Positions 1 to 3,623 of a stretch of DNA of 6,034 nt are shown piece after piece. The stretch comes from Bacteroidota bacterium (GTDB lineage: Bacteria > Bacteroidota > Bacteroidia > Bacteroidales > Prolixibacteraceae), in contig JAUYEQ010000372.1 in NCBI GenBank assembly GCA_030691295.1, positions 1 to 6,034 of the forward strand, in the 5' to 3' direction. Position numbers and translations under genes: made by a program. The notes under the pieces were generated by a model, which worked only from the letters and a program-made list of their open reading frames with translations, was not told the DNA's origin and ran no database searches. The number at the start of each line of letters is the position of its first letter. Within the stretch, counting starts at the first letter, position 1.

Positions 1-10
1 CACTTTTATT

Positions 11-14
11 ATTT
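11..14. repeat. Target-site duplication, left copy (ATTT)
   Basis: ATTT directly abuts the left IS end and is repeated at 1507-1510 directly after the right end. A 4-bp match in AT-rich DNA could be chance, but its exact position at both boundaries supports a true duplication. Bases 1-10 are the only other host DNA seen left of the element. Confidence 0.75.
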
Positions 15-29
15 AGTCGAACGTGAAAA
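15..29 (+). repeat. Left terminal inverted repeat of the IS
   Basis: AGTCGAACGTGAAAA matches the reverse complement of 1492-1506 at all 15 positions. The next outward base on each side (T14, A1507) would also pair, but T14 and A1507 are better read as part of the ATTT target duplication. Confidence 0.93.
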
Positions 30-144
30 TGAGTATTTTCGGTTATAAGTATTTGATTATTAACATCTAGCTGTTTAAAAGTTCAGATTTTTATCCCTTA
101 TAAATTGCAGGTTTTTAGGTAAATTAGCCAAAAACCTTGTAGAA

Positions 145-1479
145 ATGATCGGAAAAATAGAAAAGAATCCACAGTTGGAGATGTTCAAAGTTCCTCTCAA
201 ACACTTCATCAAAGAAAACCATGAACTGGTTTTACTTTCTGTGAAAATTGACTGGGAAAAGATTGAATCGGAATTGGGCGTTTACTATTGCGACAACAAC
301 GGAAGGCCCTGTATCCCCATCCGGACCATTGCCGGGATCGTTCTGTTAAAGCGGATGTTTAATGAAAGCGACGAGAGCGTATTAGACCGGTGGGTCGAAA
401 ACCCCTATTGGCAATATTTCTGCGGGGAGGTTTATTTCCAGCATAAATTGCCCTTTGACCGGACAGAGTTGATCAAGTTCCGTAAACGGATTGGGGAAAA
501 AGGAGCGGAACAGTTACTCAAAATGACAGTCCAGTTGTTTCCACGCAAAGAAGTACAGGAAGACGAAGTTTTGATCGACACCACTGTACAGGAAAAGAAC
601 ATCACCTATCCAACCGATGTAAAACTGCAAAAGAAGGTGATCGAAAAGTGCAGGAAAATAGCAGTCAAGGAAAGAATACGTTTGCGACAGAGTTACAAAC
701 GGGAACTTAAACAACTGATGATCGACCAGCGATTCCATAGCCATCCCCGGCGGCGCAAGAAAGCAATGGCCGCTGCCCGCAGGATAAAAGTAATTGCAGG
801 GCGGGTGGTTCGCGACATCGAAAGAAAGATGGACAATAGCCAGAAAGAAAAATATGCAGATGAACTGGCCATATTCAACAGGGTGTTGACACAGGAAAGA
901 AACAGCAGCGACAAGGTTTACAGCATACACCAGCCACATGTGAAGTGCATTGCCAAAGGGAAAGAGGCAAAGAAATATGAGTTTGGCAACAAAAGTTCGA
1001 TCGTAAAGACCCGCAAATCAGGGATCATTATAGGGGCGATGGCCTTTATCGAGAACCTTTACGACGGCGATACCCTGTTGCCACAACTTGAGCAAACCCA
1101 GCGGCTAACCGGGCACAAGCCCAAAGTTGGGATTGCCGACAGGGGGTACAAGGGCAGAAAGAACGTAAACGGAGTACAAATCATCATCCCTACCAGGTTA
1201 CCGGCTTTGGCAAACAACTATCAGAAACAGAAGATGCGCAAACGATTTAGGGCAAGGGCTGGCATCGAGCCAATAATCGGCCATCTGAAGCAAGACCACC
1301 GGATGAGCCGAAATTACCTCCTGGACGAGCAGGGCGATCTGGTCAATACCCTACTGGCCGCAGCAGGGTTCAACCTAAGAAAAATGCTCCAGCGGATAAA
1401 AGCTGGAGCTCTGGAAATTTTTGCCCGGTTGGTCTGGGTTGTCTTTGGTTTGGGTTGGAACCGAAAATTCGCATCCTGA
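145..1479 (+). CDS. IS5-superfamily DDE transposase
   Basis: This 444-residue protein is the transposase that would cut and join the ends of the surrounding element. The N-terminal ~110 residues have the DUF772-type layout (IPIRTIAGIVLLKRMFNESDE, then a PFDRTELIKFRKRIGE-like segment), the usual DNA-binding lead-in of IS5/IS1182 transposases. The RNase H-like catalytic part then shows a plausible DDE triad: D145 in VLIDTT, D332 in GIADRGYKG, and E375 in RAGIEPIIGHLKQDHRM, the last with the family's R...E...H spacing. A very basic stretch lies between the first and second Asp (about residues 160-230, with RRRKK). The length is normal and there is no frameshift. ATG at 145 is the first in-frame start. 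I see no strong Shine-Dalgarno sequence upstream, which is common in Bacteroidota. The protein ends in a hydrophobic/aromatic tail (WVVFGLGWNR). Family assignment is firm; the subgroup is not. Confidence 0.93.
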   Translation: MIGKIEKNPQLEMFKVPLKHFIKENHELVLLSVKIDWEKIESELGVYYCDNNGRPCIPIRTIAGIVLLKRMFNESDESVLDRWVENPYWQYFCGEVYFQHKLPFDRTELIKFRKRIGEKGAEQLLKMTVQLFPRKEVQEDEVLIDTTVQEKNITYPTDVKLQKKVIEKCRKIAVKERIRLRQSYKRELKQLMIDQRFHSHPRRRKKAMAAARRIKVIAGRVVRDIERKMDNSQKEKYADELAIFNRVLTQERNSSDKVYSIHQPHVKCIAKGKEAKKYEFGNKSSIVKTRKSGIIIGAMAFIENLYDGDTLLPQLEQTQRLTGHKPKVGIADRGYKGRKNVNGVQIIIPTRLPALANNYQKQKMRKRFRARAGIEPIIGHLKQDHRMSRNYLLDEQGDLVNTLLAAAGFNLRKMLQRIKAGALEIFARLVWVVFGLGWNRKFAS

Positions 1480-1491
1480 AAAATCTGGGGT

Positions 1492-1506
1492 TTTTCACGT
1501 TCGACT
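1492..1506 (-). repeat. Right terminal inverted repeat of the IS
   Basis: TTTTCACGTTCGACT is the perfect reverse complement of 15-29. It lies 12 bp beyond the transposase stop codon, which is a typical compact IS layout. Confidence 0.93.
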
Positions 1507-1510
1507 ATTT
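1507..1510. repeat. Target-site duplication, right copy (ATTT)
   Basis: This is the partner of 11-14. The interrupted host sequence would have read ...CACTTTTATT-ATTT-ACTAGCC.... Confidence 0.75.
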
Positions 1511-1724
1511 ACTAGCCTAAAGGGTAGTCCATGAATTGTTTTACGGCCAAAGCCTGCGGCAGGTGGCTTCCGCTTCTCTACATTACACTCCAGGGCTACA
1601 CTTCGTTCCGCCACCTTTCGTTACATTCCGTTCATTGTCAGTCCCCAGCCTCGGCTATCCACGCAAGAGTGCTTCCATTCATTCCATTGCGCTCATGCCT
1701 ACCCGCCGTTTCATTCCGCTCCCA

Positions 1725-1764
1725 TTTGGCTTTCCTATCCCACGTTCCGGAACTCAAAGCCAAA
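1725..1764. repeat. Inverted repeat with a palindromic loop
   Basis: TTTGGCTTT (1725-1733) and AAAGCCAAA (1756-1764) form a perfect 9-bp stem. It can extend outward through a bulge with TCCC on the left and GGGA on the right. The 22-nt loop contains the 8-bp palindrome TTCCGGAA at 1745-1752. No T-run follows on either strand, so it is not an intrinsic terminator. The function is unknown; a folded recombination site or a structured RNA are possibilities. Confidence 0.6.
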
Positions 1765-2095
1765 ACGGGAAGCTCCATTCCACCACCCAACCCCAATTCG
1801 CTCCATTGCATTCAGTCACCACCCTTGCCTTTCCAAATCCAATAAGCGGTATGCCCTGTAATATCGTTTGCCCCCAAATGTAACTTCAGAATTTCTGCAC
1901 TCCATAATGTCACAGATGAAGAAAAGGAATATCGGAGAGTTGGAGATAATCTGGAGAGCTGGATTTGGAGTTGAATTTCTTTAGTGGAATAAAAAATAAT
2001 CTCTTAGTTTCTTGCTAAAATTATTTCATACAAGGGTAAATGAAGTTTTTGAAGTCACTCTTAACTTTCAATGCGGAAGTTGAGAAAATAAAATC

Positions 2096-2117
2096 TGTGT
2101 GCAAATTGTGTGCAAAT
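2096..2117. repeat. Tandem duplication of TGTGTGCAAAT
   Basis: Two identical 11-bp units lie head to tail, at 2096-2106 and 2107-2117. They are just beyond the terminator that follows the tRNA gene. Such short direct repeats near the 3' side of a tRNA can be recombinase arm sites or remnants of integration, but no integrase gene is in view and slippage would also explain them. Confidence 0.7.
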
Positions 2118-2121
2118 AATG

Positions 2122-2156
2122 AAAAAAGCAGCTACAAAAATGTTTTGTAACTGCTT
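2122..2156 (-). terminator. Intrinsic terminator after the tRNA gene
   Basis: Read on the minus strand, AAGCAG-T-TACAAAA pairs with TTTTGTA-G-CTGCTT across a 3-nt loop, and the stem runs directly into a run of six T (2127 down to 2122). The single non-Watson-Crick position is a U.G pair in the minus-strand RNA but would be a C/A mismatch in plus-strand RNA. That supports minus-strand use. It ends 14 bp downstream of the tRNA 3' end. Confidence 0.85.
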
Positions 2157-2169
2157 GTGATTCAATTAG

Positions 2170-2243
2170 TGGGCCCAACTGGGCTTGAACCAGTGACTCC
2201 CTGATTATGAGTCAGGTGCTCTAACCAACTGAGCTATAGGCCC
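2170..2243 (-). tRNA. tRNA with CAT anticodon, probably Ile2 (lysidine) rather than Met
   Basis: A full cloverleaf reads on the minus strand. The acceptor GGGCCTA pairs with TGGGCCC (one T.G pair). The D arm is of the AGCTCAGTTGGTTAGAGC type. Anticodon stem CCTGA/TCAGG encloses loop CTCATAA, with the anticodon at 2207-2209. The variable loop has five nucleotides, and the T arm is ACTGG-TTCAAGC-CCAGT. Position 73 is A and the following bases are CTA, so CCA must be added enzymatically. A CAT anticodon fits either elongator Met or the AUA-decoding Ile2, whose C34 is converted to lysidine by TilS. The acceptor pairs C4-G69 and C5-G68, known TilS determinants in E. coli, are present and favour Ile2. 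It lies 109 bp after lspA and is followed by its own terminator. Confidence 0.96.
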
Positions 2244-2352
2244 TAAATATTGTGTGGTTTTTATTTGTTTTAAATTCTCAATGCCAAAAGAACGAGTGAT
2301 TTTTTCGGAGTGCAAGTTTACAGAATTCAACCCGATTTCACAAGCGAATTTG

Positions 2353-3045
2353 TTAATTTTCCTTGGATTCATTTTCAACTGCTTTTTCCGGCGCTTCAAC
2401 TGCTATTACTTCTTCCTGCGGGGTTTCCGGTTCATCCGATGTAATTTCGCTGAATTGCTTCCGGTAGAAAATCATGATCGAAAAAATTCCAATCGTAATG
2501 GCAGAATCAGCAATATTGAAAACCGGGCGGAAAAACTGGAAATCGCTGCCGCCAATAAAAGGAACCCACTCAGGATAATTGCCTGAAATCAAGGGGAAAT
2601 AAAACATATCGACCACCCTTCCATGTAAGAATGTTTCATATCCGCCGCCTTCAGGAAATAAGGTTGCAACCTGGCCGTAGCTGTCGTTAAAAATGAGCCC
2701 GTAAAAAGCGCTGTCGATAATATTTCCGATGGCTCCGGCAAATATGAGTGAGGCACAGGCGATGAAACCCATCGGAATGTCTTTCCTTGCTAATTTCAGG
2801 ATATACCAGCCGATTCCGAAAACTGCGACGATCCGAAACAGGCTTAAGAAGATCTTTCCATATTCTCCGCCAAATTCGAACCCAAAGGCCATCCCGTTAT
2901 TTTCAACAAAATGAATGATAAACCAATCGCCGATAGCAGGAAATTCCTGACCAAGTGTCATGGTCGTTTTGATCCATATTTTCAGGATTTGATCGGCCAG
3001 CAAGACCAAAAAGACGATGAGGGCTGACTTTTGTAATTTTGACAT
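2353..3045 (-). CDS. lspA: Lipoprotein signal peptidase (signal peptidase II)
   Basis: This 230-residue inner-membrane aspartic protease cleaves the signal peptide of diacylglyceryl-modified prolipoproteins just before the lipidated cysteine. Four hydrophobic segments are visible, at about residues 7-25, 64-85, 92-113 and 178-195. Family motifs occur in order: ADQILK near the N-terminus, ENNGMAFG (48-55), GNIID (107-111), GRVVDMF with catalytic candidate D146, and FNIADSAI with the second catalytic candidate D180. A hydrophilic insert between segment 3 and D146 and a ~30-residue Glu/Pro-rich C-terminal tail make it longer than the ~165-residue E. coli enzyme; such extensions are usual in Bacteroidota. 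GNIID is followed by Ser where many homologues have Arg. ATG at 3045 gives the standard short cytoplasmic N-terminus. It lies 73 bp after the dksA-like gene, behind an intrinsic terminator, so it needs readthrough or its own promoter, which I could not identify. Confidence 0.96.
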   Translation of the reverse strand: MSKLQKSALIVFLVLLADQILKIWIKTTMTLGQEFPAIGDWFIIHFVENNGMAFGFEFGGEYGKIFLSLFRIVAVFGIGWYILKLARKDIPMGFIACASLIFAGAIGNIIDSAFYGLIFNDSYGQVATLFPEGGGYETFLHGRVVDMFYFPLISGNYPEWVPFIGGSDFQFFRPVFNIADSAITIGIFSIMIFYRKQFSEITSDEPETPQEEVIAVEAPEKAVENESKEN

Positions 3046-3057
3046 GATTATCTGTTA

Positions 3058-3094
3058 TAAAAAATGATTGAAAGAGCAATTCTTCCAATCATTT
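3058..3094 (-). terminator. Intrinsic terminator between the dksA-like gene and lspA
   Basis: In minus-strand RNA, AAAUGAUUG-G-AAGA pairs with UCUU-U-CAAUCAUUU around loop AUUGC. This gives a 14-bp stem with one G.U pair, followed by more U (six T in a row across 3064-3059, then A). On the plus strand the G.U becomes an A/C mismatch, again favouring minus-strand use. It starts 24 bp after the dksA-like stop codon and ends about 12 bp before the lspA start. Confidence 0.82.
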
Positions 3095-3118
3095 AGCAAT
3101 ATTTCTTTTGAGATATTT

Positions 3119-3496
3119 TTACTTCTGATTGTTCTTCGCATCAATGCTTAAAGTCGCATGAGGCACAGCGCGCAGTCGTTCTTTCGAAATTAACTTGCCT
3201 GTTTCGCGACAAATGCCGTAAGTTTTGTTCTCGATGCGTACCAAAGCAGCCTGCAAATACTGAATGAATTTTTGCTGGCGTTGAGCCAGTTTTCCTGCTT
3301 CCTCCTTCGACAAGGTGGCTGCACCTTCTTCAAGAACCTTAAATGTCGGTGATGTATCCTGTGTGTCATTCCCGTCGCTCTGGGTGATGGAGCTTTTGTA
3401 CATTACGTAGTCCTTTTGTGCCTTTTCGAGTTTATCAAGAATCAGTGATTTAAATTCCTGTAACTCATCGTCCGAATATCTGTTTTTTTCACTCAT
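3119..3496 (-). CDS. DksA/TraR-family RNA polymerase-binding regulator with degenerate zinc finger
   Basis: This 125-residue protein belongs to the DksA/TraR family, which binds in the secondary channel of RNA polymerase and, with ppGpp in proteobacteria, retunes promoters such as those for rRNA. Two helices (about residues 8-36 and 62-92) form the expected coiled-coil hairpin. Between them an acidic tip, DGND (41-44), resembles the DxxDxA tip of E. coli DksA. The globular end keeps the family frame YGIC..TGKLIS.ERL.AVPHATLSI, but of the four zinc cysteines only C96 remains; T99, S117 and A120 occupy the others. Loss of zinc ligands is common among Bacteroidota homologues, so I read this as a lineage trait rather than damage. 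ATG at 3496 gives the normal family length. The gene is 127 bp after ileS; a possible promoter and a leader hairpin precede it, and a terminator follows it. Whether it does the work of DksA here is inferred. Confidence 0.93.
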   Translation of the reverse strand: MSEKNRYSDDELQEFKSLILDKLEKAQKDYVMYKSSITQSDGNDTQDTSPTFKVLEEGAATLSKEEAGKLAQRQQKFIQYLQAALVRIENKTYGICRETGKLISKERLRAVPHATLSIDAKNNQK

Positions 3497-3520
3497 AACG
3501 TTAAAGCTTTAATTTTTTTT

Positions 3521-3553
3521 GAGCCGATTAAAGTTTAATCATCTTTTCGGCTC
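3521..3553 (-). promoter_or_regulatory. Hairpin in the leader of the dksA-like gene
   Basis: GAGCCGA (3521-3527) and TCGGCTC (3547-3553) form a perfect 7-bp stem. Inside lies a second, alternative inverted repeat, GATTAAA-G-TTTAATC (3526-3540), which overlaps the first. In minus-strand RNA the hairpin is followed by eight A, not U, so it does not fit an intrinsic terminator for ileS. It ends 25 bp before the start codon. It may be a structured 5' leader, an mRNA-stabilising end, or a protein-binding palindrome. Confidence 0.55.
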
Positions 3554-3559
3554 AGGTGC

Positions 3560-3588
3560 TAAAAGTATAAAAATATTTCCAATTCAAG
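3560..3588 (-). promoter_or_regulatory. Possible Bacteroidota-type promoter for the dksA-like gene
   Basis: On the minus strand TACTTTTA (3567-3560) matches seven of eight positions of the Bacteroidota -7 consensus TAnnTTTG. A CTTG (3588-3585) lies 17 bp upstream as a candidate -33 TTTG element. The spacing is slightly short and the DNA is AT-rich, so this is only a candidate. If real, transcripts would begin a few bases before the leader hairpin. Confidence 0.35.
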
Positions 3589-3623
3589 CAGACATTAAAT
3601 GATCCCCCCAAATCTATTCATTT

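Larger units (their letters stand above)
15..1506 (+). mobile_element. Complete IS5-superfamily insertion sequence (1,492 bp)
   Basis: The element has one transposase gene between perfect 15-bp inverted ends, AGTCGAACGTGAAAA at 15-29 and its reverse complement at 1492-1506. An identical tetranucleotide, ATTT, lies immediately outside each end (11-14 and 1507-1510), which fits the 4-bp target duplication of several IS5/IS1182-type elements. The transposase frame is intact and both ends are present, so the copy looks recent and possibly active. Further inward the two ends stay loosely similar (an AGTATTTTC-like stretch on the left, AGATTTTTC-like on the right) but are no longer perfect. It sits at the edge of a gene-free region and interrupts no recognisable gene. 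The exact IS group cannot be named without an ISfinder comparison. Confidence 0.93.
1511..2121. other. Gene-free region between the IS and the tRNA terminator
   Basis: No convincing coding region occurs on either strand. From about 1511 to 1880 the DNA is more GC-rich than its flanks and unusually dense in CATT: 11 copies start between 1581 and 1809, often as CATTCC or CCATT, where about one is expected by chance. A perfect 9-bp inverted repeat lies at 1725-1764. From about 1880 to 2095 the DNA is AT-rich and shows only a near-repeat, GGAGAGTTGGA at 1934-1944 and GGAGAGCTGGA at 1953-1963. At 2096-2117 an 11-bp unit is duplicated in tandem. The two long open frames in the first part (1531-1845 and 1536-1883) overlap each other and have biased, Pro/Ser/His-rich composition without domain character, so I do not call them genes. 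The stretch could be a decayed mobile element or a non-coding repeat. Confidence 0.6.

Noticed and set aside
514..939. Minus-strand frames opposite the transposase
   Set aside because: They are antisense shadows of the IS gene with implausible composition.
1531..1883. Two overlapping plus-strand open frames (1531-1845 and 1536-1883)
   Set aside because: They overlap in different frames, have biased Pro/Ser/His/Phe composition caused by the CATT-rich DNA, and show no domain or start signal.
2040..2150. A 36-codon plus-strand frame starting at ATG 2040 behind an AAGGG-like stretch
   Set aside because: It runs through the tandem repeat and ends inside the minus-strand tRNA terminator, and no protein feature is recognisable.
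2205..2399. Minus-strand frame of 64 codons
   Set aside because: It reads from the end of lspA into the tRNA gene; the C-terminal peptide is merely translated tRNA.
3521..3553. Hairpin as the ileS terminator
   Set aside because: In the minus-strand transcript it is followed by A8, not by U, so it does not fit an intrinsic terminator.
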